A stretch of DNA of 64,000 bases, taken from the NCBI GenBank assembly GCA_050258375.1, contig JBLMYQ010000051.1:62001-126000 (forward strand), given 5' to 3'. Made by a program: the position numbers and the translations under genes. The stretch is from JBLMYQ01 sp050258375 (GTDB lineage Bacteria; Bacillota; Clostridia; Acetivibrionales; UBA4821). Every line of letters starts with the position of its first letter. Position 1 is the first letter of the stretch. Positions 1 through 8,927 of this stretch are shown here, piece by piece. The notes under the pieces are model-generated. The model was given only the letters and a program-made list of their open reading frames with translations, did no database searches and was not told the origin of the DNA.

Positions 1-1
1 C

Positions 2-553
2 ATGGTATATGTATGCTATGATAATGAAGCATATATGAATACAGGTATTCAACGTTCATCCGCAACACCCAAATTTGCAGATACCACAACTTCTCCTGCA
101 GGAAAGAAGATTCCCGGAAAAATGCAGTATAGAAAAGATTTGACTATGGTTATGGCAAATCATCATTTGCCATATGTTGCACAAACAGCACCAGTTGGTA
201 ATCTTAAGGATTTGTATGAAAAAGCAGAGAAGGCTATCTACACAAAAGGTCCGGCTTTTCTGAATGTCTTAGCTCCATGTCCCAGAGGCTGGGGATATGA
301 TACCCCGAATCTTATGGATATAACCAAGCTGGCTGTTGACACATGCTTCTGGCCAATGTATGAGGTTGTGAATGGAAAATATACGATTACGTATAAGCCA
401 AAAAATAAATTGCCTGTTGAAGAATTTCTGAAGGTGCAAACAAGATTCAAGCATTTATTCAAGCCAGGCAATGAATGGATGATCGAGGATATACAGGCAG
501 AAGTAGACCATAGGTGGTCTGAGCTTCAAACATTAGAATCTAAAGAATGCTAG
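2..553 (+). CDS. porB: Pyruvate:ferredoxin oxidoreductase (pyruvate synthase) beta subunit, 3' part
   Basis: The gene enters from the left edge, so only the C-terminal 183 residues are visible and the start is outside the window. The family binds thiamine diphosphate and converts pyruvate plus CoA to acetyl-CoA, CO2 and reduced ferredoxin in the cytoplasm. Recognition rests on the conserved segment near the left edge (YDNEAYMNTGIQRSSATP), typical of the ThDP-binding part of PorB, and on the later CPRGWGYD block. The first visible methionine is inside that conserved segment, so it is not a start. The gene ends in TAG and is followed at once by a strong terminator, so it is the last gene of its operon; the other por subunits presumably lie to the left. 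A 2-oxoacid oxidoreductase with a different substrate is the main alternative. Confidence 0.9.
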   Translation: MVYVCYDNEAYMNTGIQRSSATPKFADTTTSPAGKKIPGKMQYRKDLTMVMANHHLPYVAQTAPVGNLKDLYEKAEKAIYTKGPAFLNVLAPCPRGWGYDTPNLMDITKLAVDTCFWPMYEVVNGKYTITYKPKNKLPVEEFLKVQTRFKHLFKPGNEWMIEDIQAEVDHRWSELQTLESKEC

Positions 554-560
554 ATGGCTT

Positions 561-588
561 AACCCTCTCTGAATGAGAGGGTTTTTTA
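561..588 (+). terminator. Rho-independent terminator after porB
   Basis: Perfect stem AACCCTCTC / GAGAGGGTT with a five-base loop, followed by a T-run. It starts about 8 bases after the porB stop codon. Confidence 0.85.
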
Positions 589-776
589 TTGAACTGATAC
601 TACCAATATTACCAATTTATAGGTTTACAAAAATTAATTCTCTGTGATATAATCAATCTAATTTTATATTTTTATAATATTGTAACCTTAGACAAGCTAT
701 TTGCCTTAGGAGTTTTTTGAAGGGAGGTATTCTTAATTCGTATTTTCTACCTGAATAATTTTAGGGAGGTCTTAGT

Positions 777-1166
777 ATGAAATTAATATTAATTGGTGTG
801 GTTATTATTCTGGTATTTTTATTGATTCATGCGATACGTATTTTGCGTGTAGTCAATGAAGCGATAAAAATAATCTCTGATTTGGAGAAAAATATTGGCA
901 AAGCCAAAGACGATGCCAGAAATACTTTATCCCAAGACATCTTAGGAGAAATTGAAGGTTCATTATTTTCTCTCGTTAAGACATCTGCTTACGTTGGAAT
1001 GAAGGTTTGTACAAACAATCTGGCTGTATCTTTCCTTGATGTTAAATACTTTGAAGGAAAAGTGATAGCAGTTTTTGATAATGACCAGCAAGTATTGGTA
1101 CAAACTGGGTACGGCGCAACACATTTGATTTCGGTACTTCTTTTGGATGAATTAGAAGATAAATAA
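777..1166 (+). CDS. Small membrane-anchored protein of unknown function
   Basis: A 129-residue protein that I do not recognise. Residues 3-22 form one strongly hydrophobic segment (LILIGVVIILVFLLIHAI), which suggests an N-terminal membrane anchor. It is followed by a charged, probably helical stretch (about 25-55) and a small mixed alpha/beta cytoplasmic part. The start is well supported: AGGGAGGT lies 6 bases upstream of the ATG. The gene stands alone between two terminators (561-588 and 1175-1214), so it is probably a single-gene transcript. No catalytic motif is visible. Confidence 0.65.
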   Translation: MKLILIGVVIILVFLLIHAIRILRVVNEAIKIISDLEKNIGKAKDDARNTLSQDILGEIEGSLFSLVKTSAYVGMKVCTNNLAVSFLDVKYFEGKVIAVFDNDQQVLVQTGYGATHLISVLLLDELEDK

Positions 1167-1174
1167 AATACCTC

Positions 1175-1214
1175 AAACCCGCATATGCAGTTAATACTGC
1201 CTGCGGGTTTTTTC
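1175..1214 (+). terminator. Rho-independent terminator after the 129-residue gene
   Basis: Outer arms AAACCCGCA / TGCGGGTTT with an inner GCAG/CTGC extension, followed by a run of T. It begins 9 bases after the stop codon. Confidence 0.85.
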
Positions 1215-1285
1215 TTTTGCACTCTATCGGAAAATAAGATTTTGTTTTATAATCTATATCAGAATCTTTTTATGGAGTAATAGAA

Positions 1286-1879
1286 ATGGATGCATACCTA
1301 TATATACCTTCCAATGAAAAAACTGACGCTTTAATGTGCGGCATAAAGCTATCATCAAAAGCTGATAAAACCGTTGAGATAAAGGGCTATCCTACCCAGT
1401 GTATATCAGCACTGCTGAATCCCAGAGATGATATAAAAAAGTATAAATCATCTGCTTTTTCGTGCTTGAGAATAGACGTCAGCTCTGAAAGCTGTTACAT
1501 TGCAGACAAGTCCTTATATGGCAACAAAGACCTGAAGGAGCTCTACTCCAAAACCATTATTCCGCCAAAGGATTATATCTTCGGAACATATCGCAATCCC
1601 GAATGCCTTATTCCCAGAACAATTCTGCCTGAGAATCTTAGTGATGCGGATAAACCGTTAGGTAGCCCTTTACTCTATCAAAGCTCCGAAGAACTATATA
1701 TAAATAATCTTTTAGAAAATTTTAGAGAAAAATATCCTGATTTTAATGAAACAATACTTTCGTTATTTATTGAATTAAATCAAAAGGATTGGAAACTAAA
1801 AAGGACCATAAATAAAGACCTCCTGATTTTTTCAAACCAGGAGGATGATGACAGTACATATTTTACTATACACACATAA
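1286..1879 (+). CDS. Conserved-looking protein of unknown function
   Basis: A 197-residue soluble protein with no signal peptide, membrane segment or motif that I recognise. It has several cysteines (for example ALMCGIKL, TQCISALL, SCLRIDV, ESCYIAD) and a proline-rich middle (IIPPKDYIFGTYRNPECLIP). A modest TGGAG site precedes the ATG. It converges on the chemoreceptor gene, with only 5 bases between the two stop codons. The 3' end of this reading frame contains an inverted repeat that may terminate the opposite gene. The coding call rests on length, base composition like its neighbours and a plausible ribosome site; the function is unknown. Confidence 0.6.
   Translation: MDAYLYIPSNEKTDALMCGIKLSSKADKTVEIKGYPTQCISALLNPRDDIKKYKSSAFSCLRIDVSSESCYIADKSLYGNKDLKELYSKTIIPPKDYIFGTYRNPECLIPRTILPENLSDADKPLGSPLLYQSSEELYINNLLENFREKYPDFNETILSLFIELNQKDWKLKRTINKDLLIFSNQEDDDSTYFTIHT
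1815..1845 (-). terminator. Candidate terminator of the chemoreceptor gene, inside the convergent gene
   Basis: Arms CCTCCTG (1819-1825) and CAGGAGG (1838-1844) form a 7-bp stem. Read on the minus strand it is followed by TCTTTATTT. The T-tract is imperfect, so this is a candidate only. Confidence 0.4.
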
Positions 1880-1884
1880 TAGCT

Positions 1885-3957
1885 TTAGCTTAATTTAAAT
1901 TCTGACACTGCCTTCAAAAGATTGCTTGCTTCCTTTGCGAGGGAATCATTTGAAGAAGCGATTTCGTTCGTTCCTCCAGCAATCTGGCTTGCCGATTCAT
2001 TCATATTTTTAACAGCTAGTACTACTTCTGCACTTGCTGCAGTTTGTTCTTCGATGGCAGCCGCTATAGTATTTGCCAAATCATTTACATTATATGCAGC
2101 TTTGCTAACCTCTTTAATCATTTTTTCCTGACTCTCTATAACCATTTCAACATTTTTAACTTGTCTGGCCGTTTCTTCAACTGCATACTTAATTTGTCCC
2201 AATGCGCTTTCTGTTTCCTTTGCTAATTGAACTCCTATTTCAACCTGCTGTGCTCCGTTCTTGGCAGTATCAACTGCCGCTCCTACCTCCTCCTGAATTC
2301 CCCTTATCAGCTTTGTAATCTCTTTGGTTGCCTCGCCGCTCTTTTCTGCCAAACTCCTTACCGCACCCGCAACAACCGCAAAGCCTTTTCCATGCTCGCC
2401 AGCTCTTGCAGCTTCAATTGCAGCATTCAGTGCCAATAAATTTGTCTGCTCCGCTATATCGTCAATAACATCCACTATTTCTCCAATATCAATGGCAGAT
2501 TTCCCCAATCCCCTTATAGCAATTACCAAATCACCGACAGCTTTATTTATTTCATCCATCCCATTTTTAGTCTTTTCGACAGAAATTTTACCTGTTTCGG
2601 CTGCCGTTATGCTGTTTTGGGATTGAGCTGTAACTTCTCCGGCGCTTTTTGTAATTTCATCAGTTAATTTATCTATCTCACTTATTAATACAATAACTGA
2701 GCTAACATTGGCGGTTACTTCCTGTATATTCATTGATATATCCTGTATGCTTGCATCCAACTGCTCCATAGAACTAAATGTATGTTCTGATGCCAAAGAC
2801 TGGTTCTCGCTGCTGGAGGCTATCTGCTGGGTAATAGCACTTGTCTGTTCTGCCGCAGATGAAACCATTGAGGATGAATCCAATATTGCTGTTAACATAT
2901 GCCTTAGACGTTCAACCATTTTGTTTAATGACTGCGCCATTTGCGCCATCTCGTCTCTGCCTTTTACTTCAGCTGCTACAGTAAGGTTTCCGCCAGAAAC
3001 CTCTTCAGTCGTTTTAACCATTTTGTTTATAGGCTTTATGATTTGACTAATATTAAATATGATTACAAAGCAAATAGCTATTATTATAATTAGAGAAAGC
3101 AAAGAGGAAACAACTGCATAAGAATCAATATCTCCATAAACCTCATTCCGGGGCGCTATTAAGACCATGCTCCAACCAGTAGAACCTATAGGTCCAAAAG
3201 ATAAAACCTTATTTATGTTATTATGTTTAATAGATCTATAAAATCCTCTTTCTCCGGCTATAGCTTTTTTTGCAAATTCAGTTATTGTTTTTTCCTGGTT
3301 CTGTAAAAAATTCACTTTTAAAATACTCTTTGCATCAGGATGTGCAATAACTGTAGCCTCTTTATTCATTATAAAAGCATATCCTGTTTTTGCGAATTTT
3401 TCTTTGTTAATCTGCTTTGAAAACTCTTCCATGCTTATGGTTTGCGCAAAAGCTCCTATAATTACTCCATTTTTTTTAACCGGTGAAACAGCAATAATAG
3501 CTGGGTTACCTGTAGCCTTAGAAATTACCGGATCTGAAATAACCGTTTGTCCCTTCATAGCTCTTTTAAAATATTCTTCTTGTGCAACACTTCCTGTTAT
3601 ACCAGTGTTAGTTTGAAATCTTCCGTTTAAATCAATAACAGTAAACGCCACTGTCTCTTTACAAATGTCTTTTATCTCAGAAATATAATTTTTTAGCATT
3701 GAGCTATTACCAGTTAATATAGCATTCCTTACCTCATCAGTTTTAGCATTAATTTCGACTTGACTTTCCCATTGATCTAATCTACCCTGACAATACCTTT
3801 CCATTTTATCAACTTTAGCATAACATATTTCTTGTACATCATTATTTACCTGCTTAGTTATCATTAAGGTTGTAAAAGCTGCAATTATAGCCATTCCAAT
3901 TAAAAATACGTTTAACACAGGAACAAGTACTTTCGTTTTTATGCTCTTAAAATTCAT
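1885..3957 (-). CDS. Methyl-accepting chemotaxis protein with dCache-type sensor
   Basis: A 690-residue transmembrane chemoreceptor that would signal to the CheA/CheW array. Visible architecture: a first membrane helix at about 10-33, an extracytoplasmic double-Cache-like sensor at about 40-275, a second membrane helix at about 281-305, then HAMP, then the long helical signalling domain. The hairpin tip (IAEQTNLLALNAAIEAARAG) is canonical. Just after it the sequence reads VVAGAVRSLAE where the family usually has an acidic residue before VR, a small deviation. There is no C-terminal CheR-tethering pentapeptide. The start has AAAGGGG upstream of the ATG. Cache sensors often bind amino acids or other small ligands, but the ligand cannot be read from sequence. 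The gene is monocistronic and divergent from thrC. Confidence 0.93.
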   Translation of the reverse strand: MNFKSIKTKVLVPVLNVFLIGMAIIAAFTTLMITKQVNNDVQEICYAKVDKMERYCQGRLDQWESQVEINAKTDEVRNAILTGNSSMLKNYISEIKDICKETVAFTVIDLNGRFQTNTGITGSVAQEEYFKRAMKGQTVISDPVISKATGNPAIIAVSPVKKNGVIIGAFAQTISMEEFSKQINKEKFAKTGYAFIMNKEATVIAHPDAKSILKVNFLQNQEKTITEFAKKAIAGERGFYRSIKHNNINKVLSFGPIGSTGWSMVLIAPRNEVYGDIDSYAVVSSLLSLIIIIAICFVIIFNISQIIKPINKMVKTTEEVSGGNLTVAAEVKGRDEMAQMAQSLNKMVERLRHMLTAILDSSSMVSSAAEQTSAITQQIASSSENQSLASEHTFSSMEQLDASIQDISMNIQEVTANVSSVIVLISEIDKLTDEITKSAGEVTAQSQNSITAAETGKISVEKTKNGMDEINKAVGDLVIAIRGLGKSAIDIGEIVDVIDDIAEQTNLLALNAAIEAARAGEHGKGFAVVAGAVRSLAEKSGEATKEITKLIRGIQEEVGAAVDTAKNGAQQVEIGVQLAKETESALGQIKYAVEETARQVKNVEMVIESQEKMIKEVSKAAYNVNDLANTIAAAIEEQTAASAEVVLAVKNMNESASQIAGGTNEIASSNDSLAKEASNLLKAVSEFKLS

Positions 3958-4368
3958 GATTAACCCCTTTCAAAGATAATCTTATCTTCTAATTTTTCGT
4001 TGACTTGGTAATTGAAAATTATAACTAAAGAAAATTACAACTGCTTGAAACAGAGGGTAAAATATTAGATATTTTTAAAATACCGATGGGAATTTATAGA
4101 AATATCGTCTTGCATGTTTTGCTTGTCCAAATTATACTTTATTATACTTTTGTTTACATTTAATTTCAACCTTCTTAACAAACAGCTATATGGGCTTTTT
4201 TGCCATGTTTTGTCAATTTTTGTTGTTTTAATACAATATGTATACCAGTAGTTCTTCGCTAAAATAGTTTTCCGGAGGGTATGATTATGATATAATTCAT
4301 TGTGAAATCTATAGTTGCCTTAGTAATAAATATTATACAAATCGTTTTATTCAATAGAGGAGAAAAAC
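3958..4368. promoter_or_regulatory. Divergent intergenic region between the chemoreceptor and thrC
   Basis: A 411-base AT-rich region that must carry promoters for both flanking genes. A candidate thrC -10 box, TATAAT, lies at 4291-4296 with only a weak -35 match upstream. AGAGGAG precedes the thrC ATG. I see no riboswitch, T-box, small gene or repeat in it. A TTATACTTT direct repeat occurs at about 4134-4150. Confidence 0.4.
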
Positions 4369-5868
4369 ATGGAATACATTAGTACCAGAGGATACAAAAA
4401 TCATATAACTGCCTCATCTGCAATTGTTTCAGGAATTGCTCCTGATGGTGGTTTATTCGTTCCCAGATGCATTCCGGTATTATCACAAAATGAAATAATA
4501 GGATTATACAAAAAGAACTTTCAGGATATTGCTTTTTTTATAATTAAGAAGTTTATACCTGATATTGAAAATGAAGATTTAAAAAAATGCATATCACAAG
4601 CATATAATTCCAAAAGCTTTGATAATCCTTTGATTTGTCCTTTAAGACCCCTTACTGATTCCATTTTAATGCTTGAGTTATGGCATGGACCTACCTGCGC
4701 TTTTAAAGATATAGCACTTCAGCTTCTTCCGAGATTACTTACTGTATCTGCTAAAAACCTTGGAGACGAAAGCACTTTTGTAATACTTGCTGCAACCTCA
4801 GGCGATACAGGCAAAGCTGCACTTGAAGGCTTTAAGGATGTACCTAAAACAAAAGTTGTGGTGTTTTTCCCTCAGGACGGTGTAAGTGATATCCAAAAAA
4901 GCCAGATGGTTACTCAAGAGGGTAACAATGTACATGTCATTGGCGTTAATGGGAATTTCGACCATGCGCAGAGCGGTGTTAAAGAAATTTTTGCAGATAA
5001 AGAGCTTTTAAATACCCTAGCTGCAAAAAACATGAAGCTTTCATCGGCAAATTCAATTAATTGGGGAAGACTTCTGCCGCAAATAGTATATTATTTTTCT
5101 TCGTATATGGCTCTATTAAAATCATCGCATATAAAATTTGGTGATAAAATAAATGTATGCATACCAACCGGAAATTTTGGCAATATAATGGCTGGTTATT
5201 ATGCCAAAAAAATGGGCTTGCCAATAAACAAGCTGATAATCGCAACAAATCAAAACGATGTGCTTGCCAGATTTGTTAAAACAGGAGTATACGATGCAAG
5301 CAAGGATTTAAAAACAACCATCTCGCCATCAATGGATATACTGGTTTCAAGTAATCTTGAAAGATTATTATTTGAAGCTTCAGGACATGATTCAGAAAAA
5401 GTTTTAGAGCTTATGAACAGCCTTAAACAAAACCGCAGCTATAAGGTTGATAAAGAAATATTTTCTTTTATAAGAGAAGATTTTTATGCAGATTACGCAA
5501 CAGAAAAGAGCACTTTAAAATCCATAAAGAATGTGTTCAGGAATTATAAATATGTTGTTGACCCACATACAGCAGTAGGGCTGCATGTTTACAACAAATA
5601 TGTAAAAAAGACCGAAGACCATACGCTTACTATTATTGCAAGCACTGCTAGTCCTTACAAATTTAACCGCAGTGTAATTAATGCCCTTAATAAAAAAGCT
5701 CAATCTTTTGAGAACAAGGATGAATTTGAACTGCTTAATATTCTTTCAGCCACAACTAAAACCTTGGTTCCAAAGCCTTTAAAACATTTAGCTTCAAAAC
5801 CGGTTTTGCATAATACAGTTTGCGAAAAGGATGAAATGAAAAAGGTATTAGAAAAAATATTAGAATAA
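4369..5868 (+). CDS. thrC: Threonine synthase
   Basis: A 499-residue PLP enzyme that converts O-phosphohomoserine to threonine, the last step of threonine synthesis, in the cytoplasm. The N-terminal Thr-synthase block is clear (STRGYK, then APDGGLFVP). The PLP lysine is Lys113 in GPTCAFKDIALQ, and the substrate/PLP motif ATSGDTGKAA and the phosphate-binding loop region (PTGNFGNIMAGY) are intact. The length matches the longer, yeast/E. coli-like class. AGAGGAG precedes the ATG. The gene stands alone with its own bidirectional terminator and is convergent with the trp operon; no hom or thrB is adjacent. Confidence 0.96.
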   Translation: MEYISTRGYKNHITASSAIVSGIAPDGGLFVPRCIPVLSQNEIIGLYKKNFQDIAFFIIKKFIPDIENEDLKKCISQAYNSKSFDNPLICPLRPLTDSILMLELWHGPTCAFKDIALQLLPRLLTVSAKNLGDESTFVILAATSGDTGKAALEGFKDVPKTKVVVFFPQDGVSDIQKSQMVTQEGNNVHVIGVNGNFDHAQSGVKEIFADKELLNTLAAKNMKLSSANSINWGRLLPQIVYYFSSYMALLKSSHIKFGDKINVCIPTGNFGNIMAGYYAKKMGLPINKLIIATNQNDVLARFVKTGVYDASKDLKTTISPSMDILVSSNLERLLFEASGHDSEKVLELMNSLKQNRSYKVDKEIFSFIREDFYADYATEKSTLKSIKNVFRNYKYVVDPHTAVGLHVYNKYVKKTEDHTLTIIASTASPYKFNRSVINALNKKAQSFENKDEFELLNILSATTKTLVPKPLKHLASKPVLHNTVCEKDEMKKVLEKILE

Positions 5869-5907
5869 AAATACCGGCAGCTGCAATTGCAGCTGCCGGT
5901 ATTTTTA
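5867..5907. terminator. Bidirectional terminator between thrC and trpA
   Basis: A perfect palindrome with arms ACCGGCAGCTGCAA / TTGCAGCTGCCGGT, flanked by A-runs on the left and T-runs on the right, so it can serve both converging transcripts. It overlaps the trpA stop codon by a few bases. Confidence 0.85.
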
Positions 5908-6699
5908 TTCATCCAATGCCTTCCTCAATTCCTCTACTAATCTTCTTACACCTTCAATTGCTTTATTTATCGCGTCTACCTCTTCGATTTTTTTCACAAT
6001 CGCACTTCCAACAATAACACCTTCACTGAATTCCTTTATGCTTCTCACCTGCTCCGGCGTAGAAATACCAAATCCGACAGCCCTGGGTATATCTGTATAG
6101 CTATGTATTTCTTTAACAAATTCAGCAAGATTTTTATGAAATTCTTCTCTTACACCTGTTACACCCAAAGAAGAAACGCAGTAAACAAATCCTTTTGCGT
6201 CTTTTGCTATTCTTTTCATTCTCTCTTTTGAGGTTGGTGCAATTAAGGTTATAACATTTATACCAAATTCCTGTGCTGTAGAATTTATCTCTTCCTTCTC
6301 TTCAAAAGGCAGGTCCGGAACTATTACTCCATCAACTCCTGTTTCCTCACATTTTTTGAAGAAATCATCCAATCCATATTTAAATATGCAATTAAAATAT
6401 ATTAGTAAAATCAGTGGTATCTCTGTTTTTTCCCTTGCTCTACTTACAACAGCAAAAACATCCTCAATTTTCATACCGTTTTTTAATGCGCGTTCAGATG
6501 CAGCCTGAATAACCGGTCCTTCAGCAAGCGGGTCTGAAAAAGGAACACCTAATTCAATTATATCCGCTCCTGCATTCTCCATAGCTTCAATAAGCTCAAT
6601 AGTCGCTTCCAGACTAGGGTCTCCAGCAGTTACAAAGGTTATTAGTGCTTTCTTCCCTTTCTCATTTAATGTTTTAAATTTATCATCAATTCTATTCAT
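5905..6699 (-). CDS. trpA: Tryptophan synthase alpha chain
   Basis: A 264-residue TIM-barrel subunit that cleaves indole-3-glycerol phosphate to indole and glyceraldehyde 3-phosphate and passes indole to TrpB. The core motif IIELGVPFSDPLAEGP includes the catalytic glutamate (ELG). The second catalytic position, Asp60 in the enteric enzyme (LADGP), reads Glu here (LAEGP). This is a conservative change that I believe occurs in some natural Firmicute enzymes. The phosphate-binding GFGIS and GSAIV loops are present. GGAGGAG lies upstream of the ATG. It is the last gene of the operon, 137 bases after trpB; that gap is filled by a repeat. Confidence 0.95.
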   Translation of the reverse strand: MNRIDDKFKTLNEKGKKALITFVTAGDPSLEATIELIEAMENAGADIIELGVPFSDPLAEGPVIQAASERALKNGMKIEDVFAVVSRAREKTEIPLILLIYFNCIFKYGLDDFFKKCEETGVDGVIVPDLPFEEKEEINSTAQEFGINVITLIAPTSKERMKRIAKDAKGFVYCVSSLGVTGVREEFHKNLAEFVKEIHSYTDIPRAVGFGISTPEQVRSIKEFSEGVIVGSAIVKKIEEVDAINKAIEGVRRLVEELRKALDE

Positions 6700-6716
6700 A
6701 TAATCACTCCTCCTAT

Positions 6717-6851
6717 AACTTACCCCTAGCCCCTCTCTTTTTAAAAGAGGGGAACTAGCTTTTATTTTATTATAATTTGAAAAATTATCTCTCCCTGAAT
6801 ATCTAGTTTTTCCCTCTGTTTTATAAGAGAGGGAAGCTAGAAGGGTGAGTT
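6717..6851. repeat. Family A short repeat (MITE-like) between trpB and trpA
   Basis: An element of about 135 bp with inverted ends: AACTTACCCCTAGC on the left and GCTAGAAGGGTGAGTT on the right. Each end carries an inner hairpin (CCCCTCTC...GAGAGGGG type). The right end overlaps the trpB stop codon, so the last codons of trpB (Asn-Ser-Pro-Phe-stop) come from repeat sequence. Related half-copies lie near 8121-8156, 27970-28007 and 63556-63597. No transposase is encoded. Confidence 0.65.
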
Positions 6852-8024
6852 CATATACTTAGCAATAGACGTTACATCCTTATCTCCTCTTCCTGAAATA
6901 TTTATTACAACAATCCGGCTTTTTTGCATATCAGGAATAATCTTTAAAGCATATGCAACTGCATGCGCGCTCTCAATTGCAGGTATTATTCCTTCAATTC
7001 TTGTAAGATATTTAAAGGCTTCAACCGCTTGGTCATCAGTTATAGGATAGTATTCTGCCCTATTTTTTTTAAAAAGATTAGCATGCTCAGGTCCTATACC
7101 GGGATAATCCAGACCGGCAGAGATTGAATGAACAGGCATTATCTGCCCTTCTTCATTTTGTAGGAAATATGATTTCATTCCATGGAAAACCCCGATACTT
7201 CCTTTAGTTAGTGTCGCAGCATGTTTTTCTGTTTCAATCCCTAATCCAGCCGCTTCAACACCAATCAGTCTGACATTTTTATCTTCAATAAACGGATAGA
7301 ACAAACCCATAGCATTACTTCCACCGCCAACGCAAGCTATCAGAACATCGGGAAGCCGTCCTTCAACCTGCATCATTTCTTTTTTTACTTCATCTCCAAT
7401 TATTCTCTGAAAGTCGCGTACGATTGTCGGGTAAGGATGCGGTCCCATTACTGAGCCAAGAACATAAAACGTATCCTCGACGCTCCCTGCCCAGCTTCTC
7501 ATGGCTTCACTTGTTGCATCTTTTAAGGTGCCGGTTCCTGCTTTGACCGGAATAACCTCCGCGCCTAGAAGCCTCATCCTGAAAACATTCAACGCTTGCC
7601 TTTCAATATCTTCAATTCCCATAAAAACTTTGCATTCCATGTCAAAAAGTGCTGCAGCCGTAGCTGTTGCGACTCCATGCTGACCAGCGCCCGTTTCAGC
7701 AATAACCCTTTTCTTTCCCATTCTTTTAGCTAATAAAGCCTGGCCAAGAACATTATTTATTTTATGTGAGCCTGTATGGTTCAAATCCTCTCTTTTAAGA
7801 TAAACCTTAGCTCCTCCCAGCTCTTTTGTCATTCTTTCGGCAAAGTACAAGGGCGATGGTCTTCCGGCATAATTTTTAAGATAATACTGATATTCCTTAA
7901 TAAATTCCGGGTCATTAATATACCTTACATGAGCTTCTTCAAGCTCTGCCAATGCATTCATCAATGTTTCAGGCACATACTGCCCTCCAAAATCCCCAAA
8001 TCTTCCCCTCTTTACATTTTCCAT
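6837..8024 (-). CDS. trpB: Tryptophan synthase beta chain
   Basis: A 395-residue PLP enzyme that condenses indole with serine to make tryptophan, in a channelled complex with TrpA. The PLP lysine is Lys88 in HTGSHKINN. The glycine-rich phosphate loop GGGSNAMG and the N-terminal GGQYVPETLM block are intact. Length is standard for the TrpB1 class that pairs with TrpA. GGGAGGAG precedes the ATG. The final residues lie inside a family A repeat, so the natural C-terminus may have been altered by repeat insertion. Confidence 0.97.
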   Translation of the reverse strand: MENVKRGRFGDFGGQYVPETLMNALAELEEAHVRYINDPEFIKEYQYYLKNYAGRPSPLYFAERMTKELGGAKVYLKREDLNHTGSHKINNVLGQALLAKRMGKKRVIAETGAGQHGVATATAAALFDMECKVFMGIEDIERQALNVFRMRLLGAEVIPVKAGTGTLKDATSEAMRSWAGSVEDTFYVLGSVMGPHPYPTIVRDFQRIIGDEVKKEMMQVEGRLPDVLIACVGGGSNAMGLFYPFIEDKNVRLIGVEAAGLGIETEKHAATLTKGSIGVFHGMKSYFLQNEEGQIMPVHSISAGLDYPGIGPEHANLFKKNRAEYYPITDDQAVEAFKYLTRIEGIIPAIESAHAVAYALKIIPDMQKSRIVVINISGRGDKDVTSIAKYMNSPF

Positions 8025-8120
8025 ATTTATCTCCTCCCTTTAATTAATAACAAATGCCAGTTAACTCTTCCATCTATCCAATGACTATTGCCCATAAATA
8101 ATTGGACGAAGTCGTTTTAT

Positions 8121-8156
8121 CTCCCCTCTATTTTAAGAGAGGGGTTAGGGGTGAGT
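8121..8156. repeat. Family A half-element between trpC and trpB
   Basis: A hairpin of the CTCCCCTCT...AGAGAGGGG type followed by TTAGGGGTGAGTT, the same end sequence as the full element at 6717-6851. It covers the last codons and stop of trpC (Leu-Thr-His-Pro-stop). The left partner end is degraded or absent. Confidence 0.55.
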
Positions 8157-8927
8157 TAATTCCTTCAATTTCTCCTTGGGTGAATCAGCCTTCATGAGCA
8201 CCTCTCCAACCAGCACAGCGTCAACTCCCAAACCCTTGAGATATTCCATATCACTTCTTGTTTTTATCCCGCTTTCACTAACAACTATTCGGCTTTTAGG
8301 TATCATTCCAATCAATCTTTCTGTTGTATCAAGCTTTACTTCAAATGTTTTTAAGTTCCTGTTATTAATACCAATTATTTCAGCATTTGTTTCCAATGCC
8401 CGTTTTAATTCCTCTTCATCATGAACTTCAATAATACAAGCCATTCCAAGGATTTTTGAAACTATCTGGAATGTCTTTAATTCATCATCTGAAAGTATTG
8501 AAACAATCAAGAGTATTGCATCTGCACCAGCCATTCTTGACTGATAAATCTGCCTTAAATCGATTATAAAATCTTTTCTCAATATAGGAAGTGGAATCCT
8601 CTGCCTGACCTTTATCAAATTATTTATGCTTCCTTTGAAGTAATGCTCTTCTGTAAGAACAGAAATCATATCAGCTCCACCTTCAAAATATTCCTTGCCC
8701 ATCAAGGGAGGATCAACAGATTCCATAATAATTCCCTTTGAAGGTGATGCAGGCTTTATTTCAGCAATTACTGCCAGACCATCACTTTTTTTGAGTACCC
8801 TTGTAACATCTAAGGCAGGACTAACCTTAGACCTTAATAACTTTTGCTTCATGGTTTCACTTGAAATGCTGCCAAATTCTTCTTGTATGGTTTTTCTCTT
8901 TCTTCCGACAATTTCGTCCAGTATCAT
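8145..8927 (-). CDS. trpC: Indole-3-glycerol phosphate synthase
   Basis: A 260-residue TIM-barrel enzyme that turns the carboxyphenylamino-deoxyribulose phosphate intermediate into indole-3-glycerol phosphate. The catalytic-lysine motif (AEIKPASPSKG), the second lysine block (LRKDFIID), the EVHDEEE segment and IGINNRNL are all present. It overlaps trpD by 4 bases (ATGA), which suggests translational coupling. The enzyme is not fused to TrpF, and no trpF follows before trpB. Its C-terminal tail is encoded by a family A repeat end. Confidence 0.96.
   Translation of the reverse strand: MILDEIVGRKRKTIQEEFGSISSETMKQKLLRSKVSPALDVTRVLKKSDGLAVIAEIKPASPSKGIIMESVDPPLMGKEYFEGGADMISVLTEEHYFKGSINNLIKVRQRIPLPILRKDFIIDLRQIYQSRMAGADAILLIVSILSDDELKTFQIVSKILGMACIIEVHDEEELKRALETNAEIIGINNRNLKTFEVKLDTTERLIGMIPKSRIVVSESGIKTRSDMEYLKGLGVDAVLVGEVLMKADSPKEKLKELTHP

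Noticed and set aside
2044..2626. Several plus-strand reading frames opposite the chemoreceptor
   Set aside because: They lie within the well-conserved minus-strand MCP gene, lack ribosome sites and have odd Ser/Cys-rich composition.
7778..7796. tRNA T-loop-like GGTTCAAATCC
   Set aside because: It lies in the trpB coding sequence; no acceptor or anticodon arm is found around it.
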